From assembly GCF_036116635.1 (NCBI RefSeq), contig NZ_CP107995.1:7874001-7938000 (forward strand): DNA of 64,000 bases, in the 5' to 3' direction. The position numbers were made by a program, and so were the translations under genes. Source of the DNA: Amycolatopsis sp. NBC_00345 (GTDB lineage: Bacteria > Actinomycetota > Actinomycetes > Mycobacteriales > Pseudonocardiaceae). Shown here one piece after another: positions 30,671 to 38,464 of the stretch. Under the pieces are notes generated by a model, which was not told the DNA's origin, ran no database searches, and saw only the letters and a program-made list of their open reading frames with translations. Each line of letters opens with the position of its first letter. Position 1 is the stretch's first letter.

Positions 30671-31711
30671 ATGTACGAAAAGGACGGCGAGCGCTACTTC
30701 ATCGTCGACGGGCACGTGCACTTCTGGGACGCGCGCCCGGCCAACCAGGCCAACCGCTACGGCGAGGGCTTCATCAACTGCTTCTACGACTACCACAAGA
30801 ACCTCTCGCCGGAGAGCGAGAAGTGGACGCTGGAGCAGTTCTGGCAGCAGAGCGAGGAGAAGATCCTCCACGACCTGTTCGAGGTCGGCTACGTGGACCA
30901 CGCGGTGTTCCAGCCGACCTACCTCACCGACTTCTACGTCAACGGCTTCAACACCACCGAGCAGGACGGCGCGCTCGCCGAGAAGCACCCGGACAAGTTC
31001 ACCGTCAACGGCGCGTGGGACCCGCGTGACGGCGAAGCCGGCCTCGACAAGCTGGAAGCACTCGCGGAACGCTGGAACCTCAAGGGCGTCAAGCTCTACA
31101 CGGCCGAGTGGAAGGGCGACTCCAAGGGCTGGAAGCTGTCCGACCCGTGGTCGTACCGGTACCTGGAGAAGTGCCAGGAGCTGGGCATCCGCAACATCCA
31201 CGTCCACAAAGGACCGACGATCTACCCGCTCAACCGCGACGCGTTCGACGTGGCCGACATCGACGACGTCGCCAGCGCGTTCCCGGACCTGCGGTTCATC
31301 GTCGAGCACGTCGGCCTGCCGCGGCTGGAGGACTACTGCTGGATCGCGACGCAGGAGGCGAACGTGTACGGCGGCCTCGCCGTCGCGCTGCCGTTCATCC
31401 ACACGCGGCCGCGGTACTTCGCGCAGATCATCGGCGAACTGCTGTACTGGACGGACGAAAACCGCATCACCTTCGCCAGCGACTACGCGATCTGGACGCC
31501 CAAGTGGCTGATCGAGGCCTTTGTGGACTTCCAGATCCCGGAGGACATGCAGAGCGAGTACGGCGTGCTGACCACTGACATCAAGAAGAAGATCCTCGGC
31601 CTGAACGTGGCGAAGCTGTACGACCTCGAAGTGCCCGAAGGCCTCGGCGTCAGCGAGGCGCCCGCCGACAGTGGCGACGCCGTGGGGTCCGCGCCCAAGG
31701 TGCCGGCGTGA
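30671..31711 (+). CDS. Amidohydrolase-family protein of the propane-monooxygenase type cluster
   Basis: 346 residues, TIM-barrel metal hydrolase. Metal ligands appear as DGHVHFW near residue 15, HVHKGP near 180, VEHVGLPR near 213 and FASDYAIW near 275. The sequence resembles the amidohydrolase encoded beside propane/MimABCD monooxygenases of mycobacteria, including YIVDGH-type start, KLYTAEW and KKKILGLN. Its function there is unproven; a role in monooxygenase maturation or in acetone/acetol metabolism has been considered. The ATG has GGGAG upstream. The stop overlaps the next start (GTGA). Confidence 0.88.
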   Translation: MYEKDGERYFIVDGHVHFWDARPANQANRYGEGFINCFYDYHKNLSPESEKWTLEQFWQQSEEKILHDLFEVGYVDHAVFQPTYLTDFYVNGFNTTEQDGALAEKHPDKFTVNGAWDPRDGEAGLDKLEALAERWNLKGVKLYTAEWKGDSKGWKLSDPWSYRYLEKCQELGIRNIHVHKGPTIYPLNRDAFDVADIDDVASAFPDLRFIVEHVGLPRLEDYCWIATQEANVYGGLAVALPFIHTRPRYFAQIIGELLYWTDENRITFASDYAIWTPKWLIEAFVDFQIPEDMQSEYGVLTTDIKKKILGLNVAKLYDLEVPEGLGVSEAPADSGDAVGSAPKVPA

Positions 31712-32379
31712 ACCCGCGGCTGTGGGCCGCGCTCGACACGGTGCGCGACCCCGAGCTGGACGAACCCGTGACAGAGCTGGGTTTCGTGCACTCGGCGACG
31801 CTGGCCGAGGGCCACGCGGAGGTGCGTTTGCGGCTGCCGACGTACTTCTGCGCGCCGAACTTCGCCTACCTGATGGTGGCCGACGCGCACGACGCCGTCA
31901 CGGCGGTCGAGGGCGTCACGTCGGTCGACATCCGGCTCGACGACCATTTCGCGTCGGAGGAGATCAACGCCGGCGTCGCGGGCCAGGCGGGTTTCGAGGG
32001 CACGTTCCCGACGGAAGCGATCGGGGAGCTGGACGAGCTGCGGCTGATCTTCCGGCGCAAGGCCTACCTGGCCGGGCTGGACCGGCTGGGCACGAAGCTG
32101 GTGCAGGACGGGCGGACGCCGTCGGAGATCGCCGGGCTCACCCTCGGCGACGTGCCGGAGTCACCCGTTCGGTCCAGCCTCCTGCGACGGCGGCGGGACC
32201 TCGGTTTCGACTGCACTCCGGACGCGCCGCTGCTCGTGGACGAGAAGGGAGTGGTGATCCCGGCGGGTGAAGCGGCGCTGCGGCTGCGGTTCGCACGGGC
32301 GGTCCGGATCAGCATCGACGGCAACGCGGGGCTCTGCCGGGGACTGTTGCAGACCAGATACAGTGCTGTTCGTTACTAA
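31708..32379 (+). CDS. DUF59 (MIP18-like) iron-sulfur assembly protein with extra C-terminal domain
   Basis: 223 residues. The first 90 are a DUF59 domain (TVRDPELDEPVTELGFVHS, then LPTYFCAPNF with the reactive Cys), as in proteins that help assemble Fe-S or diiron centres. The following 130 residues are specific to the monooxygenase-cluster version and contain LDELRLIFRRKAYLAG. The GTG start overlaps the amidohydrolase stop. With no diiron monooxygenase adjacent, its client must be encoded elsewhere or be lost. Confidence 0.82.
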   Translation: MNPRLWAALDTVRDPELDEPVTELGFVHSATLAEGHAEVRLRLPTYFCAPNFAYLMVADAHDAVTAVEGVTSVDIRLDDHFASEEINAGVAGQAGFEGTFPTEAIGELDELRLIFRRKAYLAGLDRLGTKLVQDGRTPSEIAGLTLGDVPESPVRSSLLRRRRDLGFDCTPDAPLLVDEKGVVIPAGEAALRLRFARAVRISIDGNAGLCRGLLQTRYSAVRY

Positions 32380-32459
32380 TCCGGCAGCAGCCACGGCGGA
32401 AACGGGTCCCTACGAGCAGATCGGCTGCAGACCGTATCCGCCTACTTTTGGTCGGACTA

Positions 32460-32472
32460 GTAAGCCGCTTAC
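32460..32472. promoter_or_regulatory. Palindrome upstream of IclR gene
   Basis: GTAAG-CCG-CTTAC, a perfect 13-bp palindrome in the 169-bp gap between the DUF59 gene and the IclR gene. Position and size fit an operator for the adjacent IclR protein. Confidence 0.45.
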
Positions 32473-32548
32473 GCCGTTCGAAGCACGTATGGTGAAGGGA
32501 GCATGCTTCGCCCGTTCACCGTCGAACGCCACTCGCGGAGGTTCCGCC

Positions 32549-33367
32549 GTGCCTGTCCCCGCCCAGCCGACCCCCGAGGACCGGAATGCCGCGGAACGGG
32601 AGCCCACCGGCTTGATCGGTTCGGCGCAGCGGGCGCTGCGGGTGCTGGAGATCGTCGCGGGCGCGGGCGACGGCATCGCCGCCAAGGCCGTCGCCCGGCG
32701 CGCGGGCTTCAAGCTCTCGACCACCTATCACCTGCTCAACACCCTGGTCCACGAAGGCTATTTGATCCGGCTCGGCCACGGCCGGGGCTTCGGCCTCGGC
32801 TACAAGATCGGCGGGCTCCACGAGAGCCTGCTCGACGAGCTGGACGTCGGCCGCGAGCTGCGCGACGGCCTGCACAAGCTCCACCTGCGCGCGGGCGCGG
32901 CGGCGTATTACACGGTGTTCCGTGACACCGAGGTGGTCGTCGCCGCGGTCGCGGACTCGCCGGAGTTCCCGCGCGCGCAGCCGTTGGACTTCGGTTTCCA
33001 CGAGGCCGCGCACGCCACGGCGTTCGGCAAGGTGATGCTCGCGTCGCTGCCGGCGAAGCAGCGCCGCGAGTACCTGACGAGCGCGGGCATGCCCCGCCTC
33101 ACCGCCCACACCACGGTCCGCTCGCCCGACCTCGAGACGGAGCTGCAGGCCGTCGCGCATTCCGGGATGGCGCTGGAGATCGAGGAGTTCCTGCCGGAGC
33201 TGGCGTGCCTCTCGGCGCCGGTGCTGGACGCGGCCCAGAACGTCACGGGCGCGGTCGCCTTCTCCGTCCCGGCGGACCAGTTCGCGGCCCGCCGCTGGCA
33301 CCTGGAGCGCGCGGCCCGCGCCGGGGCTGCCCGCTTTTCCCGGCTGCTGTCGGCGAAAAGCTTGTGA
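32549..33367 (+). CDS. IclR-family transcriptional regulator
   Basis: 272 residues. The winged helix-turn-helix (about 25-85) includes QRALRVLEIVA, AKAVARRAGFKLSTTYHLLNTL and the wing RLGHGRGFGLGYK. The C-terminal effector domain has EAAHATAFGKVMLA, a small-molecule pocket region. The GTG at 32549 follows GGAGG at 7 nt; an ATG at 32489 is also in frame. It is downstream of and in the same direction as the alcohol dehydrogenase set, and probably responds to a metabolite of that pathway. The next gene overlaps its stop. Confidence 0.88.
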   Translation: MPVPAQPTPEDRNAAEREPTGLIGSAQRALRVLEIVAGAGDGIAAKAVARRAGFKLSTTYHLLNTLVHEGYLIRLGHGRGFGLGYKIGGLHESLLDELDVGRELRDGLHKLHLRAGAAAYYTVFRDTEVVVAAVADSPEFPRAQPLDFGFHEAAHATAFGKVMLASLPAKQRREYLTSAGMPRLTAHTTVRSPDLETELQAVAHSGMALEIEEFLPELACLSAPVLDAAQNVTGAVAFSVPADQFAARRWHLERAARAGAARFSRLLSAKSL

Positions 33368-33759
33368 ATACCGAAGACCGCGAGGCCATAACCCGTCTCA
33401 TCAATCAGCATGGCTATCTGATCGACACGGGCCAGCTCGATCGCCTGCACGAGATCTTCACCGCCGACGTCGCGTACGACGTGAGCGACTTCGGCGGAGG
33501 AGTGATCAACGGGCTGGAAGCCATGCGGGAGTGGGTGCTGGACCTCGGCGACAGGAACCCGGTGGCCCACCACGTCACCAACATCGTTCTGGATGAGATC
33601 ACCGCTGACGTCGTGCGCGGCCTCTCAAAAGGGATCGGCGTCACCGTCGAAGGGACTGTGCGCAGCGTGACCTTTGACGATCACATCGAACGATCTGACG
33701 CGGGGTGGCGCGTCACCCACCGCGTCGTCAAGGCCCGGCGATTGCCCCTGCACCCATAA
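33364..33759 (+). CDS. SnoaL/NTF2-like small protein
   Basis: 131 residues with a cone-shaped NTF2 pattern: helix EDREAITRLINQHGYLIDTG, DRLHEIFTADVAYDVSD, VAHHVTNIVLDEI and a closing strand WRVTHRVVKARRL. Such folds serve as isomerases, hydratases or ring-hydroxylating dioxygenase beta subunits; the Tyr/Asp/His pocket here suggests an enzyme of the SnoaL-like polyketide/steroid-type class but the reaction is unknown. The GTG overlaps the IclR stop, so they are coupled and probably act in the same pathway. Confidence 0.78.
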   Translation: MNTEDREAITRLINQHGYLIDTGQLDRLHEIFTADVAYDVSDFGGGVINGLEAMREWVLDLGDRNPVAHHVTNIVLDEITADVVRGLSKGIGVTVEGTVRSVTFDDHIERSDAGWRVTHRVVKARRLPLHP

Positions 33760-33782
33760 ATCCCGTTGCGGCGCACGTCGTT

Positions 33783-34343
33783 TCAGCGCGGCTTGAGCAG
33801 GTAGTCCACCACCGGCCGCAGCTCCTCCGCCGACGGCGGCCCGTCATCGATCAGGCCCTGGATCAAGAGCCCGTCGATGCCGGCCAGGAACACGCGGAAC
33901 GCGACCTCGTCGTCGTGCCGGACCATCGACGTCAGCACGTCGAGCCAGCGGCGCGCGGCCGGGCGCAGCTCGGGTTTGCGGGCGGCCAGCAGGTACAGCT
34001 CGTACTCCGCCATCGTGCGGCCGCGCCGCGGGCCCAGCGCCTCCGCGAGCAGGCCGGCCACCTCCTCGGCGCCGCGGCTGCCGCGCGAGCGCGCGCGGTC
34101 GATCATCCAGTACACCTCGGTCGCCATGTCCCGAGCGCACGAGATGAGCGTGGCCACGAGCAGGTCGTCGAGCGAGGAGAAGTGATAGGTGGTCGACGTC
34201 GTGGGCACGCCCGCCTCCGTCGCGACGGTGCGGTGGGTGACGCCGGCGACGCCGTCGCGCTCGATCACCCGCAGCGCGGCGGCGATGATCTCCGCGCGCC
34301 GCTTGTCCCCGCGCGCCTTGCGCCCGTCGACCTGGATCTTCAC
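33783..34343 (-). CDS. TetR-family transcriptional regulator
   Basis: 186 residues. The DNA-binding domain is near residues 12-60: RRAEIIAAALRVIERDGVAGV, THRTVATEAGVPTTSTTYHFSS. The C-terminal helical domain would bind the inducer. The ATG overlaps the stop of the SMR transporter (34340-34343), so pump and regulator share one transcript. Local repression relieved by a pump substrate is the expected logic. Confidence 0.9.
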   Translation of the reverse strand: MKIQVDGRKARGDKRRAEIIAAALRVIERDGVAGVTHRTVATEAGVPTTSTTYHFSSLDDLLVATLISCARDMATEVYWMIDRARSRGSRGAEEVAGLLAEALGPRRGRTMAEYELYLLAARKPELRPAARRWLDVLTSMVRHDDEVAFRVFLAGIDGLLIQGLIDDGPPSAEELRPVVDYLLKPR

Positions 34344-34666
34344 TGGCTGCTGCCCACCTCGATCAGCACGACACCGCCGATCACCAGCACCAGCCCGGCG
34401 GCGATCGCGAAGTTGAACGGCTCCTTGAGGAACAGGACCCCGATGATCGCGACCAGCGCCACGCCCACCGCGGCCCAGATCGCGTACGCCACGCCGATCG
34501 GCAGCCCGAGCTTCAGCACCTGCGAAAGCGCGAAGAACGCCACGCCGTAACCGATCACCACGAGGACCGACGGACCGAGGCGGGAGAACCCGTCGGACAG
34601 CTTGAGCGAGACAGTCGCGGTCACTTCTGCGGCGATGGCCAAAGCGAGGTACAAGTAAGCACCCAT
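34340..34666 (-). CDS. SMR-family multidrug efflux protein (EmrE/QacC type)
   Basis: 108 residues, four transmembrane helices, typical SMR length. The essential glutamate is at residue 14 (ALAIAAEVTATVSLK). The WAAVG and helix-4 glycine region GLVLVIGGVVL are present. It works as an antiparallel or parallel dimer exchanging protons for cationic drugs or guanidinium compounds; the QacC/EmrE branch is favoured by AYAIWAAVGVA. First gene of a two-gene operon with TetR. Confidence 0.92.
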   Translation of the reverse strand: MGAYLYLALAIAAEVTATVSLKLSDGFSRLGPSVLVVIGYGVAFFALSQVLKLGLPIGVAYAIWAAVGVALVAIIGVLFLKEPFNFAIAAGLVLVIGGVVLIEVGSSQ

Positions 34667-34748
34667 GGTTTCGAAACTACCTGAACCATCGTCCCACTAG
34701 CTAGCGAGGCGTGCACCACATCGGTGGGACTTAGGGCTCTCCAACCAG

Positions 34749-34762
34749 TTACCCATCAGTAA
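34749..34762. promoter_or_regulatory. TTAC-N6-GTAA motif upstream of etfD
   Basis: TTACCCATCAGTAA, 71 bp upstream of the etfD-type gene. The same 14-bp pattern occurs twice upstream of the fadE5-like gene (63656-63669 and 63680-63693). Proposed as a binding site of a fatty-acid-responsive repressor; inference only. Confidence 0.5.
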
Positions 34763-34832
34763 GAAGCGTTACCCTGCTCGGCACCGGGGCTTCGGCGCCG
34801 GCACCACCACACCGGACGAAAGGCACCCGACG

Positions 34833-37127
34833 ATGGGCGCTGTACAGCTGACTCTCGGGGGGATCTCGGTTCTCCTCGGCATCGTCGCCTGGGGAATGTT
34901 CATCGCGACCGTGGCCCGGTTCGTGCGGGTGATCCGCCTCGGCCAGCCCGACCCGACCCGCAACGGGCCGTTCACGCCCCGGCTGATGACCATGGTCAAG
35001 GAGTTCGCCGCCCACACCCGGATGGCCAAGTTCCGCCAGGTCGCCCCGTGGCACTGGATGGTGATGTGGGGCTTCCTGATCGGGTCGCTCGCGCTGTTCG
35101 AGGCCTACGGCGAGGTGTTCGTCCCGACCTGGGGCTGGCCGGTGCTCGAGGACTGGTCGCTGTGGAGCCTGCTGATGGAGCTGCTCGGCGTCGGCACCGT
35201 CGTCGGCGGCGTCGCGCTGGCGATCATCCGGCAGCTGAACCACCCCCGCCGCGCCGACCGGCAGTCGCGCTTCGCGGGCTCGAACTTCAAGTGGGCCTAC
35301 TTCGTCGAGGCCGTGGTGATCGTCGAGGGCATCGGGATCATCGGCGTGCGCGCGGGCAAGGCGGCGCTGCACGTCCACGAGACGCCGACCTGGGCCGCGT
35401 TCGTGTCGAACCCGCTGAGCGAGCTGCTGCCGTCAAGCGCCGCGCTGGTCTCGGTGTTCGCCTTCGTCAAGCTGATGAGCGCCACCGTGTGGCTGCTCGT
35501 GGTCGCCCGGACGATGACCATGGGCGTCGCGTGGCACCGGTTCAGCGCGTTCTTCAACATCTACTTCAAGCGCGAGGCCGACGGCGGGGTCGCGCTCGGC
35601 GCGGTCAAGCCGATGATGTCCGGCGGCAAGGTGCTCGACCTCGAAGAGGCCGACCCGGACGAGGACACCTTCGGCGTCGGCCGGGTCGAGGACTTCAGCT
35701 GGAAGGGCTGGCTCGACTTCTCGACCTGCACCGAGTGCGGCCGCTGCCAGTCGCAGTGCCCCGCGTGGAACACCGGCAAGCCGCTGTCGCCGAAGCTGCT
35801 GATCACCCAGCTGCGTGACCACGCCTACGCCAAGGCGCCGTACCTGCTCGCAGGCGGCAAGCGCGACATGGCGGGCGACGAAATCGGGCTGACGGGCGAC
35901 AATCCACACGCCGGCATCGACGTGCTCGCGCTCGCCGAGTCCGAGCGGCCGCTGATCGGCGGCGCCGAGGAAAACGGCATCATCGACCCGGACATGCTCT
36001 GGTCGTGCACCAGCTGCGGCGCCTGCGTGGAGCAGTGCCCGGTGGACATCGAGCACGTCGACCACATCGTCGACATGCGCCGCTACCAGGTGATGATCGA
36101 GTCGTCGTTCCCCACGGAGCTGAACGGCATGTTCAAGAACCTGGAGAACAAGGGCAATCCGTGGGGCCAGAACGCCAAGGACCGTCTGCAGTGGACAGAG
36201 GACCTCGACTTCGAGGTGCCGGTGTTCGAGGGCGAACTCGGTGACGCGGAGTACCTCTTCTGGGTCGGCTGCGCCGGCGCGTTCGAGGACCGCGCGAAGA
36301 AGACCACCCGCGCCGTGGCCGAGCTGCTGCACATCGCGGGCGTGAAGTACACCGTGCTCGGCTCGGAGGAGTCGTGCACCGGTGACCCGGCACGCCGCGC
36401 GGGCAACGAGTTCCTGTTCCAGATGCTCGCCCAGCAGAACGTCGAGGTGCTGAACTCGGTGTTCGAGGGCCGCGAACGCAAGGCGCGCAAGGTGGTCGTC
36501 ACCTGTGCGCACTGCTTCAACACGCTCGCCAACGAGTACCCGGAGCTGGGCGGCCAGTTCGACGTCGTGCACCACACGCAGCTGCTGAACCGCCTGGTGC
36601 GCGAGAAGTACCTGACGCCGGTGGCGCCCGTCGCCGAGGACGTCACCTACCACGACCCGTGTTACCTCGGCCGGCACAACAAGGTCTACGACGCGCCGCG
36701 TGAGCTCGTCGGGGCCTCCGGGGCCACGCTGCGCGAGATGCCGCGGCACGGCGACCGGTCCATGTGCTGCGGCGCCGGCGGCGCGCGGATGTGGATGGAG
36801 GAGAAGATCGGCAAGCGGATCAACGTCGAGCGCGTGGACGAGGCGCTCGGCACCGCGCCGTCGAAGATCGCCACCGGCTGCCCGTTCTGCCGCGTGATGC
36901 TCACCGACGGCGTCACCGCCCGCCAGAGCGACGGGCTGGCGAGCGAACGGGTCGAGGTCGTCGACGTCGCCCAGCTGCTGCTCACCTCCGTGAAGCGGAA
37001 GCCGGAGCCGGCGCTGGTTGCGGCGGGCGCGCCTTCGCTGGAGGGCGAGTCGGACGCGGACCTGGCGGCCGAGCCGGACGTGCCCACCGACGAGAAGCCG
37101 GACCCGTTGGCGGACAAGGATAAATAG
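34833..37127 (+). CDS. etfD: EtfD-type membrane iron-sulfur oxidoreductase (HdrD-like)
   Basis: 764 residues. The N-terminal 240 hold five or six membrane helices with histidines suited to heme b. Two ferredoxin clusters follow, CTECGRCQSQCP near 299 and CTSCGACVEQCP near 392. The C-terminus has CCG-type cysteine motifs (SCTGDPARRAG, CAHCFNTLANEY, CCGAGGARMW, GCPFC), as in heterodisulfide reductase subunit D. In M. tuberculosis the homologue Rv0338c takes electrons from ETF during acyl-CoA dehydrogenation and passes them to the membrane. The last 50 residues are acidic and Pro-rich. Divergent from the SMR operon. Confidence 0.88.
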   Translation: MGAVQLTLGGISVLLGIVAWGMFIATVARFVRVIRLGQPDPTRNGPFTPRLMTMVKEFAAHTRMAKFRQVAPWHWMVMWGFLIGSLALFEAYGEVFVPTWGWPVLEDWSLWSLLMELLGVGTVVGGVALAIIRQLNHPRRADRQSRFAGSNFKWAYFVEAVVIVEGIGIIGVRAGKAALHVHETPTWAAFVSNPLSELLPSSAALVSVFAFVKLMSATVWLLVVARTMTMGVAWHRFSAFFNIYFKREADGGVALGAVKPMMSGGKVLDLEEADPDEDTFGVGRVEDFSWKGWLDFSTCTECGRCQSQCPAWNTGKPLSPKLLITQLRDHAYAKAPYLLAGGKRDMAGDEIGLTGDNPHAGIDVLALAESERPLIGGAEENGIIDPDMLWSCTSCGACVEQCPVDIEHVDHIVDMRRYQVMIESSFPTELNGMFKNLENKGNPWGQNAKDRLQWTEDLDFEVPVFEGELGDAEYLFWVGCAGAFEDRAKKTTRAVAELLHIAGVKYTVLGSEESCTGDPARRAGNEFLFQMLAQQNVEVLNSVFEGRERKARKVVVTCAHCFNTLANEYPELGGQFDVVHHTQLLNRLVREKYLTPVAPVAEDVTYHDPCYLGRHNKVYDAPRELVGASGATLREMPRHGDRSMCCGAGGARMWMEEKIGKRINVERVDEALGTAPSKIATGCPFCRVMLTDGVTARQSDGLASERVEVVDVAQLLLTSVKRKPEPALVAAGAPSLEGESDADLAAEPDVPTDEKPDPLADKDK

Positions 37128-37135
37128 CAGGGACC

Positions 37136-37240
37136 GAACGGCCCCTTCGCGGCGGCCAATGCCCTGAAGGCCACCATGAGGGCATCTAGGACCCTCATGG
37201 TGGCCTTCAGGGCACACAGGCACCGCGGAGGGGCCGTTCG
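37136..37240. repeat. Nested palindrome: CCTGAAGGCCACC family copy 3 inside a second palindrome
   Basis: Outer arms at 37136-37153 (CGAACGGCCCCTTCGCGG) and 37223-37240 pair with one mismatch. Inside is a separate perfect 22-bp palindrome, arms 37161-37182 and 37192-37213 with a 9-nt loop. The outer arm starts 8 nt after the etfD stop. It looks like one element inserted in, or built around, another. Confidence 0.88.
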
Positions 37241-37325
37241 CTGTGCGTCACCCGGGACATTTGTCATGGGCTGATCGTGATCGACGGCCCGCGTGCGCCG
37301 GGCCGCGCGGCGGAACCATCGACGG

Positions 37326-38267
37326 ATGCCACTCCGGAAGACCGCGCTCGCCACACTGGCCCTGCTCGCCCCGTTCGTCGCCGAGTTCCTGCTCGGCGAC
37401 CAGTACCTGTCGGGGCCGCCGGAGGTCGGGAAACAGCTGGGCATGTACGCGATGTTCGTCGCGCTGTACGGCTCGGGCGCGCTGCTGATCCGCGAGGTCG
37501 CGCGTCGCCGCGGCCATGGCTGGCCGACGATCTTGGTGCTGGCGCTCGCTTTCGGCATCGCCGAAGAGGGGCTGCTCACCGAAACACTGTTCAACCCGCA
37601 CTACCTCGGCCTCGACCTGCTCAGCCCGGGCCACATCCCGGTGCTCGGCCTGGGCGCGCCGTGGACGGTGTACGTGCTGACGCTGCACGTGGTCTGGAGC
37701 ATCGCGACGCCGATCGCGATCGCGGAGGGGTTCTTCGGCCGTTCTCCGTGGCTGCGGACGCCCGGCACGTGGGCGTGGAGCGCTCTGCTGGCGGTCGGCG
37801 CGGTGGGGACTTTCGTGGTGTCACGCTCGTTGGACGCCGCGCACTTCCTGGCGTCGCCGGGACAGCTGGCCGGCACGCTCGTCGTTGTGGTGGTGCTGAT
37901 CCTGGTGGCGTTGCGGCTGACGGCGCGGCCGGCGCAGGCGCCGTCGGGCAACCCGTGGCTGGGGTTCGCGGTCGCGGTCGGGCTGAGCTCCGCGTTCCAG
38001 GTGATGAAAACGGGCCTCGGCGTATCGCCGTGGGTGCAGGCCGGAGTGATGCTGGCACTGGAGGCGGTGGCCGTCGGGTATGTGCTGAAGACGCGGCCGC
38101 CGGCCGTCTCGCTCGCCGCGGGCGCCGCCGTCACGTACTGCTGGCTGGGCCTTTCCACCGCGGCCGACGCCGGGTTCGCCGCGGTCGTGGAGCAGTGCGT
38201 GCTCGTGGTGGGGACGCTCGTGTTACTCGCCTGCGCTACTCGCCGAAACATCCAGTTAACCGTTTGA
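37326..38267 (+). CDS. Polytopic membrane protein of unknown function
   Basis: 313 residues with about eight hydrophobic helices. LALAFGIAEEGLLTETLF near residue 80 recalls the paired glutamates of CPBP intramembrane proteases, but the downstream histidine motifs of that family are not clear, so I leave it as unknown. The ATG at 37326 lies on the 3' side of the nested palindrome. It is alone on this strand between etfD and the DUF742 gene, ending in overlapping small hairpins. Confidence 0.65.
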   Translation: MPLRKTALATLALLAPFVAEFLLGDQYLSGPPEVGKQLGMYAMFVALYGSGALLIREVARRRGHGWPTILVLALAFGIAEEGLLTETLFNPHYLGLDLLSPGHIPVLGLGAPWTVYVLTLHVVWSIATPIAIAEGFFGRSPWLRTPGTWAWSALLAVGAVGTFVVSRSLDAAHFLASPGQLAGTLVVVVVLILVALRLTARPAQAPSGNPWLGFAVAVGLSSAFQVMKTGLGVSPWVQAGVMLALEAVAVGYVLKTRPPAVSLAAGAAVTYCWLGLSTAADAGFAAVVEQCVLVVGTLVLLACATRRNIQLTV

Positions 38268-38288
38268 GGAAACGGGTACGGCCGTACC
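38260..38288. terminator. Two small hairpins at the end of the membrane protein gene
   Basis: CCGTTT-GAGG-AAACGG (38260-38275) spans the stop codon and is followed at once by GGTACGG/CCGTACC (38275-38288), a 14-bp perfect palindrome with no loop. A third weak one, GGTAA-ACGG-TTACC, follows at about 38301. Possibly a terminator region; there is no U-run. Confidence 0.4.
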
Positions 38289-38464
38289 GGAATTCCGGCG
38301 GTAAACGGTTACCACGGCGCCTTAGTGCATATTCGCTGCACACGCGGACGCGCGGTGTCACATTCGATCCAAAGGACTAGACAACGGGCGTATCCTGGCT
38401 TTTCCTCGCGACCACCGCCGCCCGCGGGGTCGGGAATGAGCCATCGGAAAAAGGGGCGAACAGG

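Noticed and set aside
37326..38267. CPBP intramembrane protease
   Set aside because: Only the paired glutamates are seen; the downstream histidine-containing motifs needed for the active site are not recognisable.
38260..38310. Rho-independent terminator with U-tract
   Set aside because: Hairpins are clear but no run of T follows in either direction, so I list them only as possible terminator structures.
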